A stretch of DNA of 64,000 nt from Hyphodiscus hymeniophilus (taxonomy: Eukaryota; Ascomycota; Leotiomycetes; Helotiales; Hyphodiscaceae): the NCBI GenBank assembly GCA_016508695.1, contig VNKQ01000016.1, positions 682,001 through 746,000 on the forward strand, read 5' to 3'. Every line of letters begins with the position of its first letter. Position 1 is the first letter of the stretch. Under the pieces are notes generated by a model, which made no database searches, was not told the DNA's origin, and worked only from the letters and a program-made list of their open reading frames with translations. This document shows positions 34,455 to 46,700 of this stretch, one piece after another. Both the position numbers and the translations under genes were made by a program.

Positions 34455-35415
34455 CTGACGACATGACTTCGATCCTGGATATTTGACTGCATGACTTGCA
34501 TAACTTGCATAGATCTTTGTCTCAGAGTGCACTGAGACCATGACTTTTTCCGAACTCGATCGATTTGACATGCCTGCATGATTATGGTTTTCATATCTCA
34601 AGGTCATCATTCCCCACATCAACTCTGTCTGGCAGGATCGGACGATTTTGACCTCGATTTGACATGACTAGTTGCTGATGAATTGGGATTCTCTAAGCTC
34701 TTGGTCACTCGTGCTTTGTTTGATCTGACCTAGCTTGATATTCTCTTGCTTTCGGTATCTTCGATCTGACATGCCTTACTACAGTGCTCATCGCGCGTGC
34801 TTTTCTGGGCAAACTACCGGAAACCGTCGTTGATAAGCTGCCCTCGTTGGCTGTCTTTATGCATGATTCCGAAAGGCCGCTATGAACTTGTGTTGATCGC
34901 ACCCTTTCCTGCATTTGCCGATGCTACGCATACTTGACTCTCGGGAAGGTTTGAGCAAACTGATGACATGAAATGCATCTCAGCCTTGTGGTTTTCTACG
35001 ATACTTGACGTCCTGCACTTACCAGACAGCTTCAAATCGAGAATGGGTATGCAGAAATGGAGCGTAGGCGCCCAAAAACTGTATGATAGTCAGATATAGT
35101 GAATTAATGCATCTTGAAACGTACACTGCAAGGCAATGTGATCATAGTGAGACGAGTCGCCCTCTGAACCCCTTAGCGCTCCCTTGTGATCCAAAGAATA
35201 AAACTTTTGTGGCCTCAGCCTTGATGATCTTCAGCTCAGCCTCGCCATGGCATCACGTGATAGAAAGATTGAAGACTCGCGAGGACGCGATTTCTTTTGC
35301 TAGAAGTCCTGCTTCCTCTGTCGCTCACCATATCCAAACGCACCTCAATTTCTAGGAAACACCCTATTCCTCGAAACACTCGAAGCACTCACTTGATACC
35401 ACGTACGACTCCCAA
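34455..35415. other. intergenic region before RVB1
   Basis: About 0.96 kb. Contains repeated short words (GACTTGCATAACTTGCATAG; several TTTGACATG copies) but no array. It holds the 3' UTR of the KH gene and the promoter of RVB1. No gene is seen. Confidence 0.4.
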
Positions 35416-36899
35416 ATGGTTCAGATCAGCGAAGTCAAGGGCAACGCCCGCGACAATCGCACTTTCGCCCATACACATATCAAAGGCCTTGGTCTTCGAC
35501 AAGATGGAACGGCTGAAAAACAAGCCGCTGGGTTTGTGGGCCAAGCCGCAGCTCGAGAGGTTAGAGATGCGATTATTTGTACACCCAAGCATGGCTAACA
35601 GTTCTTTCGCACTAGGCTTGTGGAGTAGTTGTTGACCTAATCCGAGCACAAAAGATGGCTGGCAGAGCCATATTACTAGCAGGAGGACCTGGCACAGGAA
35701 AGACGGCACTTGCTCTCGCGATTAGCCAGGAGCTGGGAACAAAAGTACCATTCTGTCCTATCGTTGGCAGCGAATTATACTCGACGGAAGTTAAGAAGAC
35801 GGAGGCGCTGATGGAGAATTTCCGAAGAGCTATTGGTCTCAAGGTCCGGGAAACGAAGGAGGTCTACGAAGGCGAGGTTACAGAGTTGACACCAGAGGAG
35901 GCGGAAAACCCGTTGGGAAGCTATGGAAAGACGATCAGTACCCTATTGATCGGTCTCAAGAGCGCTAAGGGCCAAAAGAAGCTGCGACTGGATCCGAGCA
36001 TCTACGAAGCTATACAAAAAGAGCGAGTCACGGTTGGAGATGTCATCTACATCGAAGCAAATACTGGAGCTTGCAAGCGTGTCGGACGATCTGATGCATA
36101 TGCGACGGAATTCGATTTGGAGGCAGAAGAGTACGTGCCGATTCCCAAGGGAGAAGTACACAAGAAGAAGGAAATCGTCCAGGATGTTACACTTCACGAT
36201 CTCGATATGGCGAACGCCAGGCCCCAGGGAGGGCAAGATATCATGAGCATGATGGGGCAATTGATGAAGCCTAAGATGACAGAAATTACGGAAAAGCTGC
36301 GAACCGAGATCAACAAAGTTGTTAACAAATACATCGACCAGGGTGTTGCAGAGTTGGTCCCCGGCGTTCTATTTATTGACGAGGTATGTATGGCGAATTT
36401 ATATGGCTTCCCAGAGATTGACAAGATTGTGCAGGTACACATGCTCGATATTGAATGCTTCACATATCTCAACCGAGCCCTGGAGTCCAGCATCTCGCCC
36501 ATTGTCATACTCGCTTCGAACCGTGGCATGTGCACAATCCGTGGCACTGAAGATCTCATTTCTGCCCATGGAATCCCTCCGGATCTTCTTGCCCGACTAC
36601 TCATCATCCCTACTAACGCCTATGAAGCCGATGAGATTAAGCGAATCATCCGAATTCGGGTATCTGTGGAAGGCCTTGCAATTACTGAAGCTGCTTTGGA
36701 CAAGATTGCAGAACATGGGTCGCGAATTAGCTTGAGATATGCACTGCAGCTACTCACCCCTTCTAGCATTCTTGCGCGTGTGAGCGGGCGTCAACAGATT
36801 GATGTAATGGATGTAGGAGAGTGCGAGGACTTATTCATTGATGCTCGGCGAAGTGCAGCAATAGTGAATGCAGAGGTAGGGACGGGATTTATCTCATGA
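35416..36899 (+). CDS. RVB1: RuvB-like AAA+ helicase 1
   Basis: ATPase (pontin) that forms hexamers with Rvb2. It acts in the INO80, SWR1 and R2TP complexes, in chromatin remodelling and assembly of snoRNPs and PIKKs; nuclear. Exons 35416-35559, 35616-36383 and 36435-36899 give 458 aa, the standard length. Motifs: N-terminal FAHTHIKGLGLRQDGTA, Walker A GGPGTGKT near residue 70, Walker B LFIDEVH near 299 formed across the second intron, then ECFTYLNRALES, sensor 1 ASNRG, IRGTEDLISAHGIPPDLLAR, and sensor 2 SLRYALQLLTP. The second intron (51 nt) keeps the frame and has no stop, so an unspliced reading would wrongly insert 17 residues between IDE and VHMLDIE. Identity is certain. Confidence 0.97.
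36384..36434 (+). other. frame-preserving 51-nt intron in RVB1
   Basis: Donor GTATGT, acceptor GTGCAG, length divisible by three and no stop codon. Family knowledge decides it: the Walker B segment is FIDEVHML in RuvB-like proteins, which is restored only by splicing. Confidence 0.95.
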
Positions 36900-37466
36900 T
36901 GCGAACGCGCAAAGGGAGGGAGACTGGAGACTGGATCATAAAAGTTTGGTAAACGAACGGCGTCGAGGAGTGAAACATTCTGTTTGCGAAACCAGATCCG
37001 AATACTGTACTGATAGGTCTAACCAGATTTAGACGTTTTTGATCCCCCTGTTTGTCCCAGCATTCCTCGCCTCATACTTCTTTCCCGCATATTTCATTAT
37101 TTTTAGTGATGCGGCTAAGTAATCGCATTTTTAAAAAGCTCACCAAGTTTGAGAGCGGGGTTACTATCTTCAGGTGGGACAAAGAAAAAGCCGCCCAAGA
37201 TCATTTGCGTCCCAACTAGAGCGGATTTCCCGAGACAACAAAGGCTTCGTACCTACAGCAATGGCACTACCAGCTCCTGTTAATAAGAGCCTTGCCAGAC
37301 AGAATCATTGTTTTCATGTTCGTCAATGGGATCCGCCATACAAAGGATTTCCTCCAGAAGAAGAAAGCTATTCAGACGTTGAATACTCATTCATATATTT
37401 TTCACTCCCCACCCTCTGACTGACAGTTGCTCCCGATACCCATTCCAGGTACACGTGCGTGCCATC
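36900..37466. other. intergenic region and possible leader of the HMG gene
   Basis: No certain gene. A frame at 37261-37377 starts MALPAPVNKSLARQNHCFHV and could be an upstream exon spliced to GTACACGTG at 37449 (acceptor CATTCCAG), which is open in the HMG frame. The donor would be weak (GTTGAA). Confidence 0.35.
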
Positions 37467-39745
37467 ATGCCAACTACGGTTGAAAGAGGACCATCCAAAT
37501 TAGATGCTCCTCGATCGCCAGTGAGCATCTCGACGGTGTCCAGTCGGTGTGGTTCATCGAAGCCAGCCCATCCTGAGAAGGGTGCTGGGCCGCCGACTCC
37601 AACGTTCAACTCACCCATGACCCGTTTGACGAGAAAACGAGCGGCATCACTCAACACTGAAAGTGCCAATCATCCTAGGATAGAGGACCTGGCACTTACA
37701 AGTGCAAGTTCCAGTGGCACGCCAATATCTGACCCAACAAGAGAGCATGTCTGCCTTTGTCAACCAGATCCTAAGATACCACGTCCTCGAAACGGTGCGT
37801 GACCAAGATCTCCTTTCACGATCATTGGTTTTGATTGGTGTTGTGCGAAAATTATATCGGTTCAATTCTTTATGATATTGCCAAGTATTCTTTGATCGAG
37901 ACTTGACGGCTGACGCCTCTTTGTGCTTTTCTGTAGCGTTCATCCTTTACCGCCAACATTACCAGGCCCAGGTCGTCGCCCAGCATCCAGGACTTGCAAA
38001 TCCAGAAATATCAAAGATCATTGGCGAGCAGTGGAGGGAACAAGCGCCCGAAATAAAAAGTGACTGGAAAAGATTAGCTGAGGTATGGATTTGATTGCTG
38101 ATGGTTTACCGTACACCCGGCTGACTTTTCCAAACAGGAAGAAAAGCAACTTCACCAAAAACAATACCCAGGCTACCGATACCAACCTAGACGAAACGGA
38201 AAGGCAGGTGAAGCGCGCCCCGTCTCTAAAACAGACGATCCGGGACGTTGCCCAAAGTGTAGTGGCAGATACATATCTATTCCTAGAACACCTCTCACAC
38301 CTTACACTCCTCCCTTTGGGCCTGCACCAGCCGGGCGTGGCGATCGTCTTCTTCCAGCTTTCACACCTAGCGCTATACCATCTGCTCGGAGCACCTCGTC
38401 TGTTCAGCTTGACGGGCCTCGATATCCGTCCCAGATGCAGAACGTCAGGATGGACAGTCCACGCACTGTGCCGTTCCATCAACAAATACATCGTCGACCA
38501 CCGTACCCGCCGCAGTCTTTACACACACTTCGCGAAAGGGATGAAGACATGGATCTACTGACTCCATCGCCGGATCTGAAACGTCGGAGATTTGGCACGG
38601 AACCGCAACGAGTCTATCCTTCGTCGTCTTCCCCAGTTTCATATTCTGCTCCGCAACCTTTCTCTCGCAACGTCGTTCCGATGTCAGCTACAGGATATCG
38701 TTCACAAAAGCTCCCTGGACCTGGAGGGATGCTTGTTCGTCAAAGCGACACGGGTCCTCCATCCGCACAATCGCCCATGATTCAGCAACCTCGTATGCAA
38801 TATCCAACCCGTTCAGCCACTTTCGATGAATCACTTCGACTACCCCCTTTACAAACACAGCTGGTTTATTCTACTCCTAACGCTACCAGACCTCACGGTA
38901 GCATGGATTCTCGCGAAAGTCAATCGAGGAGTGTTGAAGCGATGGTGATGACGATACCGTACGTCAATAAAATCAAAGTGCTGAGAAAGATATCACCTCC
39001 CTTGGCAGCACCGGGTCCTACAAGTCCTGCACGAGATATTCGTGGTGCGGTTATTGCGGTCGAAAGTGCGGATAAAGCTCTTCTGGAAGAGATTGGAGCT
39101 TTTGTCAATGAACACCTCAGCAAGGACTCCTCCTGCGCAATCAAAACGTTCACTGCATCTTTCATTAGCCACGGTATTCCTCTAGTTGCTGATACCGAGA
39201 TGGCTGATGCAGCAAGCCCTCACTCGAGATCTCCCGACCATCGGTCTTCACAAGCTCATGGCGATACAGACTCTTTCGTCCAGTATTTGTCCGTCATCTC
39301 CGAGTGGCATCAAAAGTCTGCTGAGATCGTCAAGTATATTTCCACATCGCCTAATGGTCATCGTGATGACAAATCCCCATCTCCAACAAGCCCTCTAACC
39401 AGATCGTTTCCCGTGGCTTTGGTCCCGCATGGTTTCTCTCTCACTACGTCCGATACCTTCTCTCTTCGGATCCCCATCAACGATTCATACGCACCTGTTG
39501 ACCATTGGCAATGGATGGCTACGCTCTGGCGAGGGGTAGTAGGACCGGACCTCACAATTTATGCCAAGCGAGTGGATAAAGATGAGATGGATCGTTGTGG
39601 AGGAGTCGAAATCCGGGAAGACTGTTCAGCAATTATTGTCCGAGTCACAGACAGTGGAAATATGGATGAACGGACGGCTAGGAGGTTAGGATTCGAAGTC
39701 ATGGAATTCGTGAGGAGTATGGAAGGCGGCTTCGGAAGACCTTGA
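37467..39745 (+). CDS. HMG-box (MATA-type) DNA-binding protein, 693 aa
   Basis: Sequence-specific DNA-binding regulator of the MATA-HMG/Ste11-like group. Exons 37467-37794, 37937-38082 and 38138-39745 join in phase (donors GTGCGT and GTATGG). The HMG box spans both introns: PRPRNAFILYRQHYQAQVVA, HPGLANPEISKIIGEQWREQ, then EIKSDWKRLAEEEKQLHQKQ and PGYRYQPRR, about residues 105-185. The RPxNAFILYR entry helix is diagnostic of the mating-type/SOX-like boxes. Just after it is a CPKC pair that might bind metal. The rest is Pro/Ser-rich, followed by an ordered C-terminal domain from about residue 400. It is not the mating-type locus by context: neighbours are RVB1 and a DUF726 gene, not SLA2 or APN2. 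The start may lie in an upstream exon. Confidence 0.87.
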
Positions 39746-40070
39746 ACAGACGAAAGACTGTATGGAGCAATTATAGAAGATACAAATCTTAACATGACGA
39801 CAACGATACATTGTTTGACGCTGTGTCTTGTTTTCGCCATGTAGTGGGTTTTCTTTGGATCAATTTCAGCGATTTGACGAAAGTCACAACATCATTTGGG
39901 GACGTGCAATGCAGGGTGTTCAGGCGTATGGAAGACATATTTGACGGTGGAAATATGTACATATAAGCATTTAAGAGCATAATTGTCACACAAACTAAGG
40001 AAGAGTTCGAGTCTCCAGATGTCATTTGTCTCATTGCACTATTTTAGTATCTTCGTGTTCGTATCATCGT
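39746..40070. other. convergent spacer
   Basis: AT-rich sequence between the 3' ends of the HMG and DUF726 genes, probably polyadenylation regions. No gene is seen. Confidence 0.45.
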
Positions 40071-42169
40071 TTATTTTCCCAGGTGGAGTGTCTCAGTAGC
40101 TCGTTGCATGAGTGTCAAATCCGTCTTCTTCTTCACTTCCTTTTCCATCTCTGCAGCTTCTTTCTCCGGATCAATGTCCTTACCACTTTTCTTCTCTTGT
40201 TCATTCTTCTCTTCCTCTTCGAGCAATGCCAGAGTCTCTTCTTCCTTCGCCACTTCGTCGACATCAATGTCTTCAAAGCCGATTTTCTCCAAGATTCCGC
40301 CAACAAGATATTGATATCTCAAGTGGCCGCTAACCATTTCCGAAACGTTGACGTTCTCAATGCCTTTAACGTCTTGAATTTCCTGAAGACCAGCAACTCC
40401 AAACTGTATCGCACTTGTTCTGTAGAGAAAGGCTAAGATGTAATCGTTCTCGGAATACACGTTGACAAGCCTTCCAGAGACAACACTCCTCATTGCTCGC
40501 CAGACTGTTGCATCTGACGGTCCAGGCGTACCAATAAGGACAACCGATTCGACGAGGCCGAAAGCTCGACGCTCTGCAAGGCTCATTAAGCATGAATAAA
40601 TCAAACGGGCACCCAAACTGTATCCGATCAAAGTCACAGGCCGCTCTCCCTGTGCCTTATTGATGAGAGCATCGGCGAGGACGAGCCCAGCTTTGTCGGC
40701 TCTACTTTTCGCAACACTGAACGGATTGTCCACGATTTTGGAGACTTTGAGGAGAGCAATGGGCCACAATGCGTCCATCAGACTGGCAAAAATAGTCCGA
40801 GCGATGATCTCCTTCTTAGCAACGCTCCATGCGGCACTCTTGACGACAGACTCCATTGAACTACCGAGTTTTGTGAGTGCCTCTAATTCCCATCGGAGAG
40901 CAAAGACTTCGCTCTGCCGGCCCATGGCTCTCCAAGGTGTTATGATGTCCTCTTTCTGTGTGAGCCACCCGCTGACCCCAATGGTTACACGCAAGCGTCG
41001 GTCCTCAGGTTTGGTATCATGATGCTTGGATCCTTTCAAAGGGAGGAAAGCAAAGTCTTCAACTTCTTTTGCATAGGCGTCCATCATCTTGCCCGTCATG
41101 CGACCGCCATAAGCTCCAAAAAGACTTCCGACAATAACACCACTCTCGGCCAATGTCCCTAGCAGACCAGCCGCTGTCGTTGCACCGAGGCCAAGTCCAC
41201 CCATTACTGATCCAATGCCGGCTGCAACGAGTGGAGCAGCCAGGCCACCAGTAATTCCAATCACTGCAGCACCAGCAACGCCTGCCAAGCCAACTTTCCA
41301 TCTGCGAGCTACCTTATTCTCGTCGCTTCGTTTCTGTGTCTCTTCACTCCCACTCATATGTTTTGCTGCTTCGAGAAGGCCTTGAGCCAACTTGACCTCG
41401 GTTTCAGTCAAGATATGGAGCGGCAGATGAAGTGAGGATGAGATATGCAGAAGAAGTATTCGGCTGGGGGAGCTGTAGTGTTCCAAAGATAAAAGCAACA
41501 TGAGCATCGCTTGTAGAAGGGCGATCCTTTTGTCTTTTGAAAGAGAATACAGAGAAGTGGAGGTGGGAGGATAGAGTTCGATTAGCGCCGCATCTGCTTC
41601 CTCGATGTTCGTATTTCTTCCTGAGTATAAAAAAATTCTCAGCAAAGTGCTACTGTAGTAAATATTGAATGTTTGGCCTACTTACGAATGACTCTAGGCT
41701 CTGGATTTGGGTCAGACTCAGGTGTTGCTTCAGTAGATGCCTTTTCCTTCTGTTTCTCGATGACCTCCTTGGGGCTATTGACAACCGTTCCTACCCTCGA
41801 GATAACAGATTCTCGCCATTTGTCGAAGAAGTCAAGGGAATCTTTCTTCATTTCAAGCATCTTTGGCGCAGATAGTTCCTTCTCTCGCTTCTCACGTATC
41901 TTCCTATCTTTCTCCTCATCATCGGTCTCTTCATGTGGCTTGCTTTCGTCGATGTTCGGGTTCTTATCTTGAACCGCGAGAATAGGTGGCTGCTGTTTCT
42001 TTGTGGTATCAAGGGAAGCATCGAATGTGTCTTGGATATGCTTGCGCATTACCTCAGTGATGTTTGCGACGAGCAAGGTCAATTCAACTCGTTCTTCAGT
42101 CGTCAAAATTGTCGTCAGGTCCTGATCCTGGTTGTGCGCTGCCGCGTCTTTCGCAGCAGGTGGAGCCAT
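40071..42169 (-). CDS. DUF726 / TMCO4-like alpha/beta-hydrolase membrane protein, 677 aa
   Basis: Predicted membrane-associated hydrolase of the DUF726 family (yeast YFL034W, animal TMCO4). Two minus-strand exons, 41686-42169 and 40071-41620, joined by a GTAAGT...CAG intron (41621-41685). The N-terminal ~200 residues are charged and helical. A Gly/Ala-rich hydrophobic stretch follows (VGLAGVAGAAVIGITGGLAA and on, residues ~265-325), likely membrane-inserted. The hydrolase domain has the nucleophile elbow GYSLGAR near residue 493 with Ser as nucleophile, then VVLIGTPGPSD, NVYSENDYILAFLYR and VSGHLRYQY, which could supply the Asp and His of a triad. The C terminus is strongly acidic/basic (ALLEEEEKNEQEKKSGKDID). 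Substrate unknown, probably a lipid. Confidence 0.92.
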
Positions 42170-43087
42170 GGTTCGTGGATATTGCTGGTGCTTGTATTGA
42201 TGTTGAGCTTGGCAGGCTCTACCTACCTAAAGGTAAATGGAACGCGCGATCTTCAATGACGACACAATGACGGGCGGGGCTCATGGAGGTCACGTGTACC
42301 GCGTAGAGTTCGTGTTCTCCAGGAGATTACCCGGGTAAAGAAATTGCTTCACGAGGTTCTGAATCTTTTCGCTAGAATTCTTTATTAGCCGATGATGAGA
42401 TTACTTGCAAAAATTTCGAACATTTTTGGAGCTTTAGTGAACAGGGATCGGAAGGGAGTGTGCTATCCAAATCATCCTCAGATAGGCTAATGGCGGTGAT
42501 AGATGGTGCTTGGTAGTTCGTGAAACGGAACAGAACGTCTCAAACATAAAATACTCAACTGCAGTATATTGAGTCGTCAGAAAGGCTATCCGTCTACTAA
42601 GAAGCGGGGTTCTTGAGATCAAAGTGCTTATATATGAACTCATCAAAGGTCTGCGAATAAAAAAAAAACAGACGCTGAGACCACGGGCTTGGTTAAAAAA
42701 AAAAGGATTTGGAGGGCAACAGATGATTACAGGATCGTAATTGTTAAAATACAAGTCGAGAAACAAGGCCTGAGCCTTGCATTTCCGAGGTCTGTTTACC
42801 TAAGACATTGAACAGATTCAGGCAAGAGTCTGATCGCGTGTTGGATCGAAGCATGTCCAGATTCGCCGGCAATATTCTTTTTCCTGGGTGTTAGCCAAAG
42901 CTTCCCACTCTGCCATTGCCACATGGAACCAATCTTTGCAGGAATTGGGAGCATCTGCCAGACTTCTGCTCTCCTATCTCTCTTCCAGGTTTTCCGTGCA
43001 GGTTACTATCTCGTGCTCACACAGTCGCTTGTCGCTTTCTGTCCCAATTCTGGAGTGTAAGGAGCAACCCCCTTCACTACGGTAGTC
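42170..43087. other. 0.9 kb without a confirmed gene
   Basis: Upstream of the DUF726 gene. It holds poly-A runs near 42660 and 42697. On the minus strand, 42818-42954 is open and protein-like (WFHVAMAEWEALANTQEK, then EYCRRIWTCFDPTRD, stop at 42818). It may be a last exon of an unmodelled small gene, or chance. No start or complete model can be given. Confidence 0.35.
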
Positions 43088-43524
43088 TCATTCCTTGGTA
43101 TCTCTTTCGGCGGGGGTTTCTGTGTTTTCACTAGGCCCAGATCCTTTCGACCACAGACTCATATTCCACCAAGGTCTCGGTGATGCTGGCTTGAGGGAAG
43201 CTTCTGTTATTGCAGATCGATTGGCTTCGGATTCGGCTTTTTTCAGAGCTTCAATCTGCTCAGACTCGGCTTGACGAGCTGTTCCTAGAGGGTCCCTGCA
43301 ACCAATTAGCCTTACACAGATAGGTAAGTAGATCAAGGCTTGCCTAGTTTGCTCATGTTGCGCCTCCTGCTCTTGTTGCTGCTCTTTGAAGGCTGGACCA
43401 AAAACCCATATGCCTAGGAGGACGTCAGTGTCGGATTTCGAGGGGAGCAGCGATGATCCACACCATTCGCTATGCCAAAAGCTGTAGCTAAGAAAACAGG
43501 AAAAACACCTCGTAGGTTACTCAT
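43088..43524 (-). CDS. small single-pass membrane protein candidate, three exons, 112 aa
   Basis: Not recognised. Minus-strand exons 43464-43524, 43344-43413 and 43088-43295 join in phase. The first intron has a GTGTGG donor and CCTAG acceptor. The second is a 48-nt GC-AG intron (GCAAGC donor, GTTGCAG acceptor). The N terminus forms one hydrophobic segment across the first junction (GVFPVFLATAFGIANG then IWVFGPAF), suggesting a membrane anchor or signal. A Gln/Glu-rich helix follows (FKEQQQEQEAQHEQT), then Ala/Glu-rich sequence and PRPWWNMSLWSKGSG near the C terminus. The pattern suits a small mitochondrial or ER membrane protein, but this is a guess. It shares a 251-bp divergent promoter region with the Mus7/Mms22 gene. 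Confidence 0.65.
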
Positions 43525-43775
43525 GTTATTTGATATGTTCTTAGATATCAAACCACGCTACACTAAGATTGAGGTTTGAAAGTACTGTATTCGTAATAGA
43601 CCTGGATCATGATGCCTCTTTCGAGGTAGTTTACCGGTAGCGGCCGCATCGGGGCTTTGAAATTCCGTGCCCCGCCAACACGCTTTTGTGGCAGACGCGT
43701 GAATTCCAGGCACAGATTTATACATGTATCTTAATGGACTACATGTCTGTCACCTACAGTCTATGAGCATGCTAC

Positions 43776-46700
43776 ATGACATCCATGGCATCTTGGAAGC
43801 TCAATGGGGTAGTTCCAGATTCTGACGACGAAAGCTCCCTTGATAGCCAAAGTAATGCCGGCGTCGACGATGCGGATGTGGTGGATCGATCACCAAATAA
43901 CGACCTTCTCGACCAAGATGAGATCAATCGGGAAGAGGATGCAGGACAGGATACCTGCGATAGTCCTGCCGTCCAAGCGAGTTTCATGGTCGATAAGCCT
44001 TCCTGTGGAGATGTCAATACGAATAGCACAGAGTCTCTGAAACCCGACATCGACGATTTACGAATATTCCCACCTTCTTCTCCAGCCTTGCCACTGGCCT
44101 TTCAAATTCCGAATACTCTGTGGGCCTTTGGCCTTGAGTTAACAGATTCCGAGGCTGAAGCCACTGGAAACCTTCCAGAATTGCCTGCTTCCAGTCCGCC
44201 TCCGCCCCGAGACGATGTCTCAAGGACGTACACACGCCTCACATCACCAGTGTCAAGTCCGCTCAGTTACCTCCCAGATATTCAACAAGATGTTAGATCC
44301 AATATGTATCTCGCAGAGAACCACAGCCCCGCTATCCTCCAGTCATCTTCGAATGATGGTAGTGCAAATGAAGGCGCAACATCTCATACATCACAAGAAC
44401 CAGTTAGATCCTATAAACGATCTTTGCGGGAAAGAGCTCCAATTCAACTGCATCCTTACGCAATGGAGCAGGAGAAATATCGCCAAAGTCTGAAAGCTCG
44501 TGGCATAGCACCAATGAGGCTTGCCCAGACCCAAGACGAAGATGATCAAAGGAGAATACATGTTCCGTCATCGGACCCGATTTCGCAGGACATGGAATCA
44601 CAAGACAGGGAGCAAGAAACAGAGGAGAGCCAGCCAATGGAATATGATTGGGATCTGAAACCTTTGGCCACCGAACGAAGCATGGGACGCCGACCGCCAA
44701 TAAGTCAAGCAAATGATGACTCTGCTTCCAACGATGATGACGAACTCCCTGATGTCAATGAACTTCTACGTGGGAAGCATTCAAGTTCAAGGCGGGTCGA
44801 GCCTAAGCGCCATATGAACACATATTCTTCTAAGTGGAAACGTCCCCAGCTATCTCGGGTACAAACTCATAAGCCTGCGCCCAGGGTTTCCGAACACAAA
44901 GCAATTGATGTATTCGATGTGCCCGTATCTCCGCCAGCAACAAGTTCCCCTCTCCCCACCACACTCAGGAAGACACGCAGAACAACATCTCAGGCTATAT
45001 CAATATCTTCCAAGGAGCATACACCTAGTTGGCTTGACCAGGATGAGCTGAATCTTCAATCGGTGCCAGATATATCGACTCCTGTCACGAGCACTGTAAA
45101 ACCCTTTTCTGAACCGATGCTCTTGGATTCTGATTCGGATGATGATCCGTTTGCAAGTGAAGCACCGGGCTCTGAATCTTCCACTTCCTCAGATGAATCC
45201 ATACAGATCCGTAAAGTCAGCAAGAAAATACGTGGTGTCCTTCCAGCCTCTCATCTCCGACTTGATCAGCAACTCGCGAAGCTAAAACATCCAGACCGAG
45301 CCCAGAGTCATAGTATTACAGCGTCACCAGAGAAGCTCCTGACACGACGTGGCGTAGCTCTTCCAAGAGCGCCTGTGGCGACACACCTTGGGACATCTTC
45401 CGCTATTAATGGACTTCCGTTGGTCTCTGATGACTCTGACGATGAAGAAAGTGATCATAGTAGGTTGATTATGGAAGATGACAGTCAAGCTCATCAAAAA
45501 AGTGGGTTTGAACAAAGCCGCATGGGATTTGCGGAAGAGGAGGATAGAATTGATGCCATGCTTCCATCCCTGAAACGTCAAGGCAAGCTCGGGAGAACCT
45601 CGAATAAAAGGCTGAGAGTAGGACCAGCTTCGTCGAGCAGAGCGTATCAACCAAAGATTACCCAGCATCTCGTGAAAGGACCCTCATCTAAGAAGCAGTC
45701 CAGGCGCCGACCTCGCGATAAAGCCGTCCTAAGAACACCTCTTGTTCAGGACAGAAGGCCGAAACCACCAAGACTCAGTATCCTCGACGTTGTTGACCCT
45801 CCTAGTCAAGTAAGGGGAAAAGTGCCTTTGTTCATCAAGGTTGCAGCGCGCACTGCAAGGTTTCAAGTTGGTCAGGGCAGACAAAGTCCATCCAAAAAAT
45901 TCATTCGCTTGGCCAATCGTGAAGACACGTGCGATGCGCAGTCAGTGCTGGAGGAATGGAAAGGAGGCAAGATATTGCGCAAAGCCCTTTGTGCTGCAGC
46001 TGTAAGCTCTACTACTGTCTCGAGAACTCCTCTTGGTCATATCGCAGATAATCGGCAGACACGGCTCCAACCGCCGATTTCGACAACCGCAACTAGAAAC
46101 CAGGCGAGGAAAACTGTACATGGTCAATTGGATAGGCCACGACAGCTTATAGTCTCGAAAGGAAAGCAACTATCGATTGGAAATTATGCATCCACTCAGC
46201 ATTCGGTGCTTCCACAGCGTTACCCAGATTCTGACCTTGCGCCCAAAGCTGTCCTTCATCTTCTTGAACGACGCACGACCAGACATCCCTCTGGAGCAAC
46301 ACAATCACGGCCTGCGCAGCTTGAATCTTCGGACATAGCTGCCTCATATCGGACTCTCACTGCTGCTTTCAAAAATACGAAGAATGAACTAGACGCTCGT
46401 TTCAAGCTTACTAGAACACAACCAACTCAGCAGCAAAATGTGCACCTGGACCACTTTCTCGCGGATGATGATATCGTTCGACCCTCCGTAGAGACGACGC
46501 CTCCACATGAGCCACGCGGCCCACATTCCGAGAGGTCCAATACGCCAAATCCGACAAAAGCACACAAGCTGAAGAACCAACTGCCCCAAAGAATTGATAC
46601 AGGAGCTGCCCGGTATCGCCAACCTAGCGAGCCACTGGTCCTCGAGGCCTCAACTCCGGCGATCTTTCAAAGCGTCACGAGTAACGGCAATAAGCTCATG

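Noticed and set aside
36384..36434. Reading RVB1 without its second intron as one long exon
   Set aside because: It would break the invariant Walker B segment; strong splice sites flank the extra residues.
37467..39745. Mating-type locus
   Set aside because: The HMG box is MATA-type, but flanking genes (RVB1, DUF726) are not those of a Pezizomycotina MAT locus and no alpha-box gene is nearby.
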